From JADJPO01 sp963724535 (lineage in GTDB: Bacteria; Actinomycetota; Actinomycetes; Actinomycetales; Kineosporiaceae): 64,000 nucleotides of DNA. Shown here one piece after another: positions 34,691-43,900 of the stretch (its first letter is position 1; each line of letters opens with the position of its first letter). A program made the translations under genes and the position numbers. The DNA is taken from positions 240,059 to 304,058 of the forward strand of contig CAVRVD010000002.1 in NCBI GenBank assembly GCA_963724535.1, read 5' to 3'. The notes below the pieces were generated by a model. That model saw only the letters and a list, made by a program, of their open reading frames with translations, did no database searches and was not told the origin of the DNA.

Positions 34691-35354
34691 CCTCCTTGTC
34701 AACCTGCCTGTCGACCGGCCTGTCGGTCCCTGCATCGCCAGCCGCTGGGTCGGGCCCCACCTCGCCCAGCCGCCGATCCAATGCGGTCTCGGCGAGGGTG
34801 ACCAGGACCTGTTTGACCGACTCCCGCTCCCGCGCATCGCACTCGAGGACCGGGACGTCGTCGCGGACGCCGAGCGCCTCGCGCACCTCGGCGACGTCGA
34901 AGTGTCGTGCGGACTCGAAGACGTTGACCGCGACCAGGAACGGCACCCGGCAGTCCTCGAAGTAGTCCACCGGGTCGAAGCAGTCCTCGATCCGGTTCGG
35001 GTCGAGCAGCACCACCGCTCCGAGCGCCCCCTGCACCAGGTCGTTCCAGAGGAAGGCGAACCGGTCCTGGCCCGGCGTCCCGAACAGGTAGAGGCGTAGG
35101 GTCTCGTCGAGGCTGATCCGGCCGAAGTCGAGCGCCACGGTGGTGGTCACCTTGCCGGGCACCGTCGTCCGGTCGTCAACGCCGACCGAGGCGTCGGTCA
35201 GGTCCGCCTCGGTGAGCAGCGGCTCCACCTCGGAGACCGCGGCCACGAACGTGGTCTTGCCGACCCCGAACCCCCCGCTGACGACGAGCTTGACCGAGAC
35301 CAGCTCGCCGGTCTGGTCGGGCCCGGCCGGCCGGGACTCAGAGCGCTCGGACAC
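34680..35354 (-). CDS. cvnD: Conservon GTP/ATP-binding protein CvnD
   Basis: The 224-residue Ras-like GTPase of the four-gene actinobacterial conservon has P-loop GGFGVGKTT (27-35), the switch region TTVALDFG, GTPGQDR and a NVFE specificity-like motif. CvnD proteins act with CvnA-C at the membrane like a bacterial G-protein signalling complex. The GTG start overlaps the cvnC stop by 17 bases. A repeated VDRQVDK-type tail is at the C-terminus. Confidence 0.92.
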   Translation of the reverse strand: MSERSESRPAGPDQTGELVSVKLVVSGGFGVGKTTFVAAVSEVEPLLTEADLTDASVGVDDRTTVPGKVTTTVALDFGRISLDETLRLYLFGTPGQDRFAFLWNDLVQGALGAVVLLDPNRIEDCFDPVDYFEDCRVPFLVAVNVFESARHFDVAEVREALGVRDDVPVLECDARERESVKQVLVTLAETALDRRLGEVGPDPAAGDAGTDRPVDRQVDKEVSV

Positions 35355-35484
35355 GGTCGCGGATCCTCTCCAGCAGCAGGACGGACAGCTCGCCGCGGGA
35401 TTCGAATCGCAGGGTCTCGGCCGCCGTGTCCGGGCGGGTGACGACGAGGGTTTCCAGGCGCAGCCCGTCGTTCCGGGTCGTCAT
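35338..35484 (-). CDS. cvnC: Truncated conservon protein CvnC (DUF742)
   Basis: This 48-residue frame occupies exactly the position of cvnC, coupled by ATGA to cvnB and overlapping cvnD. Its C-terminus (LLLERIRDRVRAL) matches the family ending, but normal DUF742 proteins are about 110-130 residues and contain a winged-helix core with an ALTGGRT-like segment that is absent here. Either it is a minimal form or it has suffered an internal deletion while keeping the frame. Confidence 0.7.
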   Translation of the reverse strand: MTTRNDGLRLETLVVTRPDTAAETLRFESRGELSVLLLERIRDRVRAL

Positions 35485-35906
35485 CGGGGCAGGTGGCTTG
35501 GGGACTCGGCGATCAGGCCCGGGGTGAGCAGCGGCCCGAACCGCTCGGCCAGGGCGGCGGTCTCGTAGCCGATCAGGCCCAGGTCGCTGTCGCCCTCGGC
35601 CACCACGCCGACGCAGCTTCCGCCGGCGATCGTGGAGACCAACAGGAACCCACGGACCATCTCCACCATGACCAGCTTGAGCCCCTCGAAGTCGTACCGT
35701 CGGGCGGCGCTGCGGCCCAGGCTGACCAGACTGGAGACGATCGCCGCGAGGTGGTCGGCGTCCGCTCGGGTCAACCCCGGTGAGCTGGCGATGAGCAGGC
35801 CGTCGGTGGAGACCGTCACCGCCTCCCGCACCCCGTTGGTCTCCCGTACGAAACTCGCCAGCAGCCACCCGAAGTCGTTGCGGTGCGCCTGGATGTGCAC
35901 GGTCAT
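35481..35906 (-). CDS. cvnB: Conservon roadblock/LC7-domain protein CvnB
   Basis: The 141-residue protein is a roadblock/LC7 dynein-light-chain-like domain (FVRETNGVREAVTVSTDGLLIASSPGL...LAAIVSSLVSLGRSAARR), a putative GTPase-activating partner of CvnD. GGAGGAG precedes its ATG by six bases, and the start overlaps the cvnA stop. Confidence 0.93.
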   Translation of the reverse strand: MTVHIQAHRNDFGWLLASFVRETNGVREAVTVSTDGLLIASSPGLTRADADHLAAIVSSLVSLGRSAARRYDFEGLKLVMVEMVRGFLLVSTIAGGSCVGVVAEGDSDLGLIGYETAALAERFGPLLTPGLIAESPSHLPR

Positions 35907-38371
35907 GGCGACTCCTCCTCGGTGCAATCAGCCGGCAGGATGATGCCCGCCGCCCGCCCCCGGGTCACACCAGCGCGCAGCGCGGTCAGCCGGGCACTGA
36001 CCTGTTCCGGCGCGGGGTCGACCATGGTCGCCGGCCACACGGCGGCGTCCAGGTCGATGACTCGGCAGCCGGTCGACGGCTCGGGTGCGGTGGCGTCGGT
36101 GTGGTGCTCGATGGACGACCGGACGGCGCCCACCGGCCGGGCCTCACGGGGCAGCCGCCTGGTCAGGCCGTTGCGGGTGCGTCCGGGTGTCGGTGCTCCG
36201 CTGCCGTCCGCCGCGGTCTCGCCGTCCTCGGGATGCAGCGGGCCGACGGCGGCGGGTGGTGTGTCGCCGCGGGGGACCTGTTGATGGGCAACGGGTTCGA
36301 AGAGCGAGGCAGCTGCCGGGATCGTTCGCGGCGGCTGCGGGGGTTCGTCCCGATGAGCCCGCTGGGGCTGCAAGGTTGCCGACCCGCCGTGCGGTGGCCG
36401 GGACGCGCGCTCGATCGCGGCTTCCGGCTCGGCCGGCTGGTCCGAGGCAGCCGGGCCGGCAACGGCCGCATGGAAGCCGAGCAGGTCGGCGGGCAGGGTC
36501 ACCCTGGCGGTCACGCCCACCACTGGGGAGGGGACGAGCTCGACCGTGATGGACAGCTGTCGGGCGATCTCGCCGACGACATAGTGCCCGAGGTAGCGGG
36601 TCGGCGCGGCGATGAAGTCACCCTCCCCGCGCAGCCGGGAGTTTGCCGCTGCGAGGTCGTCGGCGCGCATGCCGACGCCCTGGTCGGTGACGGCGACCAG
36701 GTATCCGTCGGGCAGCTGCCGGCCCTGGACCTCGACCTCGGTGTCGGGCGGGGAGAACGACAGGCTGTTCTCGATCAGCTCGGACAGCAGATGGGCCACG
36801 GCGCCGACGGAGGCGCCGCAGATCAGCGCGAGGTCCACCCGGCGCAGCCCGACCCGGCGGTACTCCTCGACCTCACAGACAGCTGCTCGGATCACGTCGG
36901 CGACCGGTACCGGCTCGGACCAGCGTTGGTGGCTGGCCGAACCGACCAGGACCAGCAGGCTGGCGGCGTTGCGGCGCATTCGGGTGGCCAGGTGGTCGAG
37001 CTCGAACAGCTGGGCCAGCACCTGTGGATCGGCCTCCTCACGTTCCAGTGAGGTGATGAAGCCGAGCTGGCGACGGATCAGGTTCTGGTTGCGCCGTCCG
37101 AGGTTGGCCAACGACTCGACAGTGCGGCGGCGTTGCCCGGTCTGCTCGACCGCCAGGTTGTAGGCGGCCGTCTGCAGGCGGTCCAGAGACGCTGCGACGG
37201 AATGGATCTCCTGGGCCGCCCGGGCCGGCACATCGACGGGGGCCAGTGGTTCCGGCGGGTCGTCGCCGCGTCCGGTCTGCACCCCGTTCACCGCTGCAGG
37301 CAGCCGGTCCAGGACGACCGATTCTGCCTCGGCGACCAGGTGCGCCAACGGACGACTGATCGAGCGGGAGGCCTGCACAGCGAGGTGGATCCAGCCGGCC
37401 AGACAGGCCAGGACCGCGCCGACCAGGAGGGCGAGTCGCTGGGTGGATCCGGTCTGCAGGTCGTGGGCGCGCAGCTGGATCTGCGAGCCGATGTGCTGCT
37501 GCAGCTGGCGCATGTCGTCCAGGACCGTGGTCAGCCCGGACCACCACGACTGGGGGTTGACCACGACCGGTCGTCCGTCGGCGGCGGCGAGCGCCACCTG
37601 CTCGAAGTGCTCGGCCTGGCGGGCGGCACCGGAGGAGAGCACGTTCTCGAGGCTCTCCTGTTGCTGGGGCCGGGCCGCACGGGTGAACCGTGTGGCGGCG
37701 GTCTGGCGCTCGGTGCGCATCGCCGCGAACTGGGCGAACTCGCCCTCGGTGAACCCGCCGGCGGAGAACACGCCGTTGAGGTGGACGCGTTCCTGGGCGG
37801 TGGCCTCGATCATCTCCTGCAGGGCGGTCAGCGCGGTGACCGCCTGGCGCAGCTGCTCGTCGGCCACCCGTTCCAGACCGAGGTCGACGGAGATCAACGC
37901 TGCGATCCGGTCGGTGTAGTAGGAGAGGGTTTCGGCGCGGGCTGTGGCGGCGCGGGCGGTGCGACCGGCACCGGTCGCCGACCGGACCGCGCCGATCCCG
38001 TCGAGCTGGGACAGGGCCGAGCGCACCTGCGACTCGACGTCGCCGCCGCCGCTGACCTGGCGCTGCAGGGCGTCCTTTCGCCGATCCACCCGCTGCCGGG
38101 CGCCGGGCAGCTCGCCGGCGAGACCGTCGTTGCCGCCCAGGACGGCAGCGGTGACGCCACGCTCGTTCTGCAGCTCATGGGCGAGATCCTGGACGGCGAG
38201 GGCCAGGTCGACGGCGCGAGCGGTGCCCAGCGAGTCTTGGTAGTCACGGATCTGCCCCGTCGCCAGAACGGCGAACAGGAGCAGGACGACGACCGCCGGC
38301 AGGGCGAGGATCCGGGCGAGGCGCCGGCGGATCGTGCCGCCGGCGGTTCCGGAATGTCGGCCGCCGCTCAC
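35903..38371 (-). CDS. cvnA: Conservon sensor kinase-like protein CvnA with nitrate-sensing domain
   Basis: The protein of about 822 residues has TM1 just after the start (LARILALPAVVVLLLFAVLATG), a NIT-type extracellular sensor domain (ELQNERGVTAAVL, helical to about residue 300), TM2 (LALLVGAVLACLAGWIHLAV), a dimerisation segment, an ATPase domain (ENSLSFSPPDTEV) and a Pro-rich tail with GLTRRLPRE. GTG 38371 with GAGG seven bases upstream is preferred over the longer frame to 38557. The four cvn genes overlap end to start and form one operon. Confidence 0.9.
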   Translation of the reverse strand: MSGGRHSGTAGGTIRRRLARILALPAVVVLLLFAVLATGQIRDYQDSLGTARAVDLALAVQDLAHELQNERGVTAAVLGGNDGLAGELPGARQRVDRRKDALQRQVSGGGDVESQVRSALSQLDGIGAVRSATGAGRTARAATARAETLSYYTDRIAALISVDLGLERVADEQLRQAVTALTALQEMIEATAQERVHLNGVFSAGGFTEGEFAQFAAMRTERQTAATRFTRAARPQQQESLENVLSSGAARQAEHFEQVALAAADGRPVVVNPQSWWSGLTTVLDDMRQLQQHIGSQIQLRAHDLQTGSTQRLALLVGAVLACLAGWIHLAVQASRSISRPLAHLVAEAESVVLDRLPAAVNGVQTGRGDDPPEPLAPVDVPARAAQEIHSVAASLDRLQTAAYNLAVEQTGQRRRTVESLANLGRRNQNLIRRQLGFITSLEREEADPQVLAQLFELDHLATRMRRNAASLLVLVGSASHQRWSEPVPVADVIRAAVCEVEEYRRVGLRRVDLALICGASVGAVAHLLSELIENSLSFSPPDTEVEVQGRQLPDGYLVAVTDQGVGMRADDLAAANSRLRGEGDFIAAPTRYLGHYVVGEIARQLSITVELVPSPVVGVTARVTLPADLLGFHAAVAGPAASDQPAEPEAAIERASRPPHGGSATLQPQRAHRDEPPQPPRTIPAAASLFEPVAHQQVPRGDTPPAAVGPLHPEDGETAADGSGAPTPGRTRNGLTRRLPREARPVGAVRSSIEHHTDATAPEPSTGCRVIDLDAAVWPATMVDPAPEQVSARLTALRAGVTRGRAAGIILPADCTEEESP

Positions 38372-38685
38372 CAGGCGGCCTCGGTGCCGCAGGGAGCCGG
38401 TGCACCCGTGCGCAGAACCATCAGTATCCGCCCCGTTCGCGACGACACGGACGCCGGGGCGTCCAGTCGACCATAACGTTACGTGTCTGTTCGATAACTC
38501 CCTGATATGGGCGGAACGTAGCAGAGGGTTCATCCACGATGCCAGTCGGTAATGCAATGGTGAGTCGAGATCGCCGGACCCGGGGTGCGGGTGCGGCGAG
38601 TGGATCTGCCAAGGCGTCGTCGAGCCGGCGGACGGTCGCGCGGTGGCGGCAGGATCGGCCCGGAGCCGGTTCTACGGTGGGCGCC

Positions 38686-39240
38686 ATGAGCGACGACCGC
38701 CCCTGGGAACCCCCGCTCGCCGGCACTGAGATCGAGCACCTGACCGGCGCACTCGACCGCCTACGCCTCACCTTCCGCTGGAAGGCCGGCGGCCTGAACA
38801 GCGCGGGTCTGCAGACGAGAGTCGGCGACTCGACGCTGACCCTCGGCGGTCTGCTCAAGCACCTCGCTTTCATCGAGGACGTCACCTTCACCATCAAGTT
38901 CGCCGGGACCGCGCCGGGTGAGCCGTGGCAGCGCGTCGACTGGGACGCCGACCCCGAGTGGCCGTTCAGCTCCGCCGCCGCCGACTCCTGCGAGCAGCTC
39001 TATGCGATCTGGGACGGCGCGGTGGAGCGTTCGCGGGCGCGGCTGGCCGCGGCACTGGCGGCCGGCGGCCTCGACCAGCTCGTGCACATTGCCGACGACG
39101 GCGGCGAGCACGCCAGCCTGCGCAGGCTCGTCTGCGACCTGATCGAGGAGTACGGGCGCCATACCGGGCATGCAGATCTGTTGCGCGAGGCCGTCGACGG
39201 GCTGGTCGGTGAGGACCCGCCCGCCGGCTGGCGTCCGTGA
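38686..39240 (+). CDS. DinB/DUF664-like mycothiol-dependent-type protein
   Basis: The 184-residue protein is a four-helix DinB-fold enzyme. The conserved metal-binding histidines are seen in LLKHLAFIEDV and EEYGRHTGHADLLREAVDG. The family contains bacillithiol- and mycothiol-dependent S-transferases. It is divergent from cvnA; ATG 38686 is chosen from the start of conservation. Confidence 0.87.
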   Translation: MSDDRPWEPPLAGTEIEHLTGALDRLRLTFRWKAGGLNSAGLQTRVGDSTLTLGGLLKHLAFIEDVTFTIKFAGTAPGEPWQRVDWDADPEWPFSSAAADSCEQLYAIWDGAVERSRARLAAALAAGGLDQLVHIADDGGEHASLRRLVCDLIEEYGRHTGHADLLREAVDGLVGEDPPAGWRP

Positions 39241-39299
39241 CTCGCGCAGGCGTCGGCCCGCAGGTCGTTTCGCCTGGCCGGGTGGCAGGGCCTGGGTGC

Positions 39300-39392
39300 G
39301 AGTACCTCCCCGCCGTTCGGTCCGGTCCTGGCGGCGCCGACCAGGACGCCGCGCTCGGCGTCCTCGATGAGCTTGGTGAACCGTCCCGTCTC
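39300..39392 (-). pseudogene. Remnant of a pyridine-nucleotide disulfide oxidoreductase
   Basis: About 31 codons read FTKLIEDAERGVLVGAARTG plus NGGEVL. This matches the dimerisation domain of Lpd/MerA-type flavoprotein disulfide reductases (KLxxDxxRGxLVGA...GEV). Nothing before or after continues the gene, so it is a fossil fragment between the DinB and S51 genes. Confidence 0.6.
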
Positions 39393-39397
39393 GCCCG

Positions 39398-39964
39398 CTA
39401 GACGGACAGGTAGCTGAAGGGCTCGACCCCGACCTCGACCAGGGTGCCGTCGGGCCGGACGACGGCGCCGGACCGCTCCGGAAGCCCCAGCGCGACGGCG
39501 CCTGAGGGCAGGACGTCGCGGGCGGGTCGCAGCCATCTGGTCCCACCCTGGAAATGGGGCAGGACCAGGTCGACCGGCACCACGCTCAGGGCCGGAACCA
39601 CACTGGTCGTCACGCCAGGCAGAACAGTCCACCGACACAGGACCATCGCGCCGGCGCTGGCGCCACTGATGGCCGTACCGTCGTCCACCGCAGCCCGGAG
39701 GCTTCCAGCTGACGGCGACAGGGCATCGAGTAGCCGCTGCGGCGAACCCCCCGGCAGGACCAGCAGGCCGGCGACGGCCAGGAGCTCTCGGAAGCCATCC
39801 CCCTCATCGGGGGCGACCTCGACCTGGGCGGCGCCAAGAGCCCGGTACCAGCGGCGCGCGTTCTCGCCGGCCATCCGACGTTCCCTGCCGGGTCGGGCGG
39901 CGAAGGGGGCAACCAGCACCAGATCGTGCGAGGTGTTCCCGCTCGGAATCATGGCGGAGTCCAT
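39398..39964 (-). CDS. Peptidase S51-like (class I glutamine amidotransferase-like) protein
   Basis: The 188-residue protein has the nucleophile elbow GASAGAM (Ser103), as in dipeptidase E/cyanophycinase relatives, and LVLPGGSPQRLL before it. The C-terminal VEPFSYLSV ends the fold. The frame is open up to 40207, but ATG 39964, with GAGG two bases upstream, fits the family start. Substrate unknown. Confidence 0.78.
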   Translation of the reverse strand: MDSAMIPSGNTSHDLVLVAPFAARPGRERRMAGENARRWYRALGAAQVEVAPDEGDGFRELLAVAGLLVLPGGSPQRLLDALSPSAGSLRAAVDDGTAISGASAGAMVLCRWTVLPGVTTSVVPALSVVPVDLVLPHFQGGTRWLRPARDVLPSGAVALGLPERSGAVVRPDGTLVEVGVEPFSYLSV

Positions 39965-40163
39965 CGCCTCGCAACCCGGCTGGAACTCCGCTCCTCCCTG
40001 AAGGCACACATCGGCTGGCACAACACCATCCTCCCTGACGCGGGCCTGCCGATGCCGAACCGCTGCTCTCGAGGAGCGGCCACGCCGCCCAGGTGCGCCA
40101 CCCTCAGCCGTGGACCCGCCGGCCAGGATCACCTCGCGTCTGCCCATCCCGTGGCGTGGCGCC

Positions 40164-40340
40164 GTGAATGCGCATCCCGTTGCGGAGATCGAGGTTCGGG
40201 CGGTCACCTCCGAGGACTGGCCCGATGGGCTGTCTCGTGCCTCGTCGTGCGCCCGCAGTTCCGGGCTCGGGGTATGTCTCGGGTCCTGCTCGACGGCGCG
40301 GTCGAGTTGGCTCAGTCCGCGGGTGCCGCTTCTCTGGGCA
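40164..40340 (+). pseudogene. Broken GNAT acetyltransferase
   Basis: A GTG-initiated N-terminus typical of GNATs (IEVRAVTSEDWPD, 40164-40227) is followed, in another frame, by the acetyl-CoA-binding part (VVRPQFRARGMSRVLLDGAV, 40235-40336). Some 60-70 intervening residues are missing and the C-terminus is lost. An internal deletion with a frameshift explains this best. Confidence 0.65.
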
Positions 40341-40365
40341 GCCGTTTGGGCTGCCAGTTGAATGA

Positions 40366-40863
40366 TCAGAAGTTGCTGGGGATGCGGAGCACCTGCCCGG
40401 GGTGGATCAGGTCTGGGTCCGCGAGGATGTCGCGGTTCGCCTCGAAGATGGGCCCGAACCCGGCTCCGATATAGAGCCCGCCAGCGCTGGCTGCAATGCC
40501 ACTGAGTGTCTCACCAGCCTGCACGACATGCAGGAAGTAACTGGCAAAGCCAGACGCAATCCTGGTGCCGAAGAAGACGGGAATCGACACCCGAGCGGGC
40601 GCCTCGTCCGCTCCCGTGGACGGCCCAACCTCTACAACGCCCCGGTTGGTGGTCAGCGTCTCAGGCAGTGCTACCTGCGCCTGCCACGGGGCAGTGAGGT
40701 TGCGCGACATGGTGAACGTCGACACCGCCGCCGTCCCGGTAGCGTCCAGGATCCGGATGTTGATCGTGGCCTCGAACCCTCCGCCACTACCGGCGAGCAG
40801 CATCGGGTCACCCACCAGATCATTCGCCCTGGGCTGGTCAATCCTGAAAGCGGTGCGCGGCAT
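40366..40863 (-). CDS. Gmad2 - LysM domain protein
   Basis: The 165-residue protein has an N-terminal Gmad2 immunoglobulin-like domain (about 15-108, FEATINIRILDATG...VSIPVFF) and a C-terminal LysM domain (about 113-163, VVQAGETLSGIAAS...DLIHPGQVLRIP). LysM binds N-acetylglucosamine glycans such as peptidoglycan. There is no signal peptide, so how it reaches the wall is unclear. GGAGGG stands four bases before the ATG. Confidence 0.82.
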   Translation of the reverse strand: MPRTAFRIDQPRANDLVGDPMLLAGSGGGFEATINIRILDATGTAAVSTFTMSRNLTAPWQAQVALPETLTTNRGVVEVGPSTGADEAPARVSIPVFFGTRIASGFASYFLHVVQAGETLSGIAASAGGLYIGAGFGPIFEANRDILADPDLIHPGQVLRIPSNF

Positions 40864-41145
40864 GGGTCCCTCCCGAGCATCATCGGAGTCCTAGAGAACT
40901 ACATTAGCCCGAGCATTCACGAAGCGGCCGAGCGATCCTGCCTCCACCACCGCAGGGCAGGGTCCCGTCATTGTCGTGTTCTACCAGTGTTCTACCTGGC
41001 CAACGCCGTGACGATCGAGCTGGACGCGGCTGGACGGTTGACAGCCCGGATCGTGGCCGATTGGGTCGAGTTCCACCCTTACCACCGCTTGCCGGGGATC
41101 GCGCGCCGCCCCGCTGGGCAATGGGAGCAACCACCGGGAGGATTC

Positions 41146-41838
41146 ATGGCCGAGTTATGGCCGACCCAACGCGTCGGAAGCACCGGGCAGGACGTCCGAA
41201 CCGTCCAGTACCTGACGGCGGTCCATGGTCATCCGGTCGTCGTGGACGGGGTGTTCGGCCCGGCGACCGAGGCGGCGGTGCGGGCAGTCCAGAGTGCTGC
41301 GGGGCTCGGTCCCGACGGCGTCGTCGGCCCCGCGACCTGGCCGGCCCTGATCGTGACGGTATCGGCGGGCGACAGCGCAGAGCGGGTGAGCGCGGTCCAG
41401 GCACAGCTCGCAGGCCAAGGCTGGCGCCTCGCCGTGGACGGGGCGTTTGGTCCCCAAACGGCACGGTCGATCCGCGACTTCCAGACCGCCCACCACCTCG
41501 TCGCCGACGCAGTCGTCGGGCCACAGACATGGAACGTCCTGGTGGCCGGATTCGACCATCTCGCCTCCCCCGAGCTGGCCTCCTCGCACCTGTACGACGC
41601 CTGGGGCGCCGACGATCGGGTGACTGCGCTGCGCAACGCCACGCAGGCCGCCGTGGACCTGCTCCTGCGCGGACAGCGGGGCACCCTGACGTCCGTGGGC
41701 TGCAGCCCCGACGATGTGCTCGGCCCTGGACACGCGACCTGCAGCTACACCTACGAGGGCGGCGCCGTCTCCCTGCACACGGTAGGCAACTCCCTCGACG
41801 GGTACTACGTCGAGTCGGCGTCGTTCATCGCCGACTGA
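41146..41838 (+). CDS. Protein with two peptidoglycan-binding (PG_binding_1) domains
   Basis: The 230-residue protein has two PGB domains in tandem (about 8-68: VRTVQYLTAVHGHPVVVDG, VVGPATW; about 75-135: VSAVQAQLAGQGWRLAVDG, VVGPQTWNVLV) and a C-terminal region of about 90 residues (SHLYDAWGADDRVTALRNAT) with two cysteines that I do not recognise. GGGAGGA precedes ATG 41146. No signal sequence is seen; the open frame upstream (from about 40985) does not supply one. It may be an effector or wall-binding protein released by another route. Confidence 0.8.
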   Translation: MAELWPTQRVGSTGQDVRTVQYLTAVHGHPVVVDGVFGPATEAAVRAVQSAAGLGPDGVVGPATWPALIVTVSAGDSAERVSAVQAQLAGQGWRLAVDGAFGPQTARSIRDFQTAHHLVADAVVGPQTWNVLVAGFDHLASPELASSHLYDAWGADDRVTALRNATQAAVDLLLRGQRGTLTSVGCSPDDVLGPGHATCSYTYEGGAVSLHTVGNSLDGYYVESASFIAD

Positions 41839-41939
41839 GCCATCGCCAACACCGCACCTGCTGATCGAGATCTTCCCGGGCACCAACCTGCGCTGCTGGT
41901 CACCTTCCTCAGCCGATGTTGGTGTGCAAATGTAAATGA

Positions 41940-42461
41940 ATGGGAGTGGCAGCCGAGCTGGGCATCCGACCACCACGCCGCACGATCCTGGACCGCTCAG
42001 GGCAATGGTTCGCCTCCACGACGGTCGGAGCCCAGGTCATGTCCCGCGTGATGCCCGCCATGGACACCCTCGTCATGAAGGTCACCGGGGGGCGCACTAC
42101 TTTCGCCGAAGCCGGCGCCGGGCTCCCGACCATCTATCTGACCACCCGCGGCGCCAAGACCGGACTGTCCCGCACCGTGCCCCTGGTGGCCGTTGTTGAC
42201 GGCGACCAGCTGGCGGTCATCGGATCGAACTGGGGACGCCCCCAGCACCCTGCTTGGGTGCACAACCTGCTGGCCGACCCATGTGCCACCGTCGCCTGGG
42301 GACGCCACAGCCTGCCCGTCACCGCCCGAGAACTCACTGGCCCCGACGCCAATCGCATCTGGCAACCTGCCCGAGCCTTCTACCGCGGCTTCCGCACGTA
42401 TCCCACCCGGACCCGGGGACGCACCATCCGTGTCTTCCTCCTCGAGAAGGCATCCAGCTGA
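41940..42461 (+). CDS. Deazaflavin (F420)-dependent nitroreductase family protein (Ddn-like)
   Basis: The 173-residue split-barrel protein has the family landmarks TTRGAKTGLSRTVPL, VIGSNWGRPQHPAWVHNLLADP and a C-terminal RVFLLE strand. Relatives of mycobacterial Ddn use F420H2 to reduce quinones or nitroimidazoles. The ATG at 41940 lacks an obvious ribosome site. Confidence 0.85.
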   Translation: MGVAAELGIRPPRRTILDRSGQWFASTTVGAQVMSRVMPAMDTLVMKVTGGRTTFAEAGAGLPTIYLTTRGAKTGLSRTVPLVAVVDGDQLAVIGSNWGRPQHPAWVHNLLADPCATVAWGRHSLPVTARELTGPDANRIWQPARAFYRGFRTYPTRTRGRTIRVFLLEKASS

Positions 42462-42761
42462 TCGCAGTCCCGGGAAGCTCAGGAACCTGTCCGCACTCAG
42501 GAAGACGACGACTCACATCCCCTCACATCCCCCCGCCGATGCCGGCCCGATCGTCGGTCGGGCCAAGACCGGCGAGCGTGAGTCACCCGCCTGGCGGCTG
42601 CCTTCGTGTAAGCAGGACAGCGAGAGTGCGCTCCGTGCACAGCGGCATGTCCGGTCGCCGCGGTTCCAGGTGAGTGTCTGCACTGAAGGGTGCGCTTACT
42701 GGCGATCGGGCGAGGCCCGACACGGCGAAGCCGGGCGGCTCCTCGACTGGAGCGGACCGGC

Positions 42762-43085
42762 TCAGCGGCGACCGGATTCCATGTACTCCTTGAGGCCCAA
42801 CCAGTTCCGGCGCTCCCACGCGGGACCGATGAGGCCAGGACCGGCGACAGCATCCGCATCGGTCCGGCCAGACCCATGTCCCAGTCCCACCGCAGGCGCG
42901 TCCCGCCCTCGACCTCGTCGAAGGTCAGCGTGCCGTCGACGTGCATGGACGGCGAGCGCACGATGTTGTGGAGACGGCGCGGCCTGTCGTACTCCACGAT
43001 GGTCAGGGTCATCTCGCCCCTCGCGCCCATGTTCTTGGGCGCGGCGACGAATCGGCGCGCCGGCGCCGATCGGCCCCTCACGCAC
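42762..43085 (-). pseudogene. SRPBCC/polyketide-cyclase-like gene with two frameshifts
   Basis: Three pieces of one protein lie in two frames: REGPIGAGA, then FVAAPKNMGARGEMTLTIVE up to LRWDWDMGLAGPMRMLSPVL in a second frame, then GPAWERRNWLGLKEYMESGR back in the first frame. Together they resemble an SRPBCC lipid-binding domain lacking its N-terminal third. Upstream bases do not restore the start, so the gene is dead. Confidence 0.72.
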
Positions 43086-43090
43086 CTGGT

Positions 43091-43454
43091 GCGGGCCCCG
43101 GACGAGTCGGGATCGTCACCTGACCGTCAAGGATCAGGTCATCGATCAGGGTGTAGCAGTGGACGAACAGGTCCAGGGTCGGCAGCATGACAGTGCCCCT
43201 GCGGCAGTGGGTGATCTAGTGGGTGATCTAGGCAATCGCCACTCTCCGCAGGGGCATCCTCACGTCAACCACCGACACGCGGCATCAAGCCACACAACGC
43301 GCCTTAGGTAGGTGGCCACCCAAACCAGTAGCCGAGCCAGCTCGCTACGAGGCCTGCAGTTGGCGTGGGTGGTCAAGGTTCGACCCCACGCTGCGCTCAT
43401 GCCGGCGACCGTAGGCGGCCTCACCGACGAGGGCCGAGCGGGCGTCGGGAAGGG
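43091..43454. other. Intergenic stretch without a recognisable gene
   Basis: About 360 bases between the SRPBCC remnant and the DUF779 gene. All frames are short or shadows. The only structure seen is a direct 12-base tandem duplication AGTGGGTGATCT at 43206-43229. Confidence 0.6.
43206..43229 (+). repeat. 12-bp tandem duplication
   Basis: AGTGGGTGATCT is present twice in direct succession in the non-coding stretch before the DUF779 gene. It is probably a slippage product. Confidence 0.85.
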
Positions 43455-43900
43455 TCAGATCGGACCGGTCAGGGCGGCGTACTCCGCGTCGGTGAGCAGG
43501 CGGGACCGGATCAGGAAACGGACTCCTTCCGGCGCCTCTAGCGAGAAGCCGCCTCCACGGCCCGGGACGACGTCGATCGTCAGGTGGGTGTGCTTCCAGT
43601 ACTCGAACTGGACTCGGGACATCCACACCGGCACCGGCTCGATGCCGTCGATCTTGAGATCGTCCAAGTGCACGTCGGAAGCGCCGGTGCGGAACTCCCC
43701 GAGCGGGTAGCACATCGGGGACGAGCCGTCGCAACATCCCCCGGACTGGTGGAACATCAGAAGCCCGTGGTCGGCGGTGAGGCGGCGGATCAGGTCCGCC
43801 GCCTCACCGGTCACCGACACCCGGCGGCCTGGCACTACCCCGCCGGAGGTGTGCGAGCCGTCGTCCGCGCCCGCCGGGCCGCCGGTGACCTGGGTGTCCA

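Noticed and set aside
40985..41145. In-frame upstream extension of the peptidoglycan-binding protein
   Set aside because: GGGAGGA marks ATG 41146 as start; the upstream residues do not look like a signal peptide, though they could be a remnant of another gene.
43360..43400. Possible tRNA T-arm (GGTTCGACCCC)
   Set aside because: No matching acceptor, D or anticodon stems could be drawn around it.
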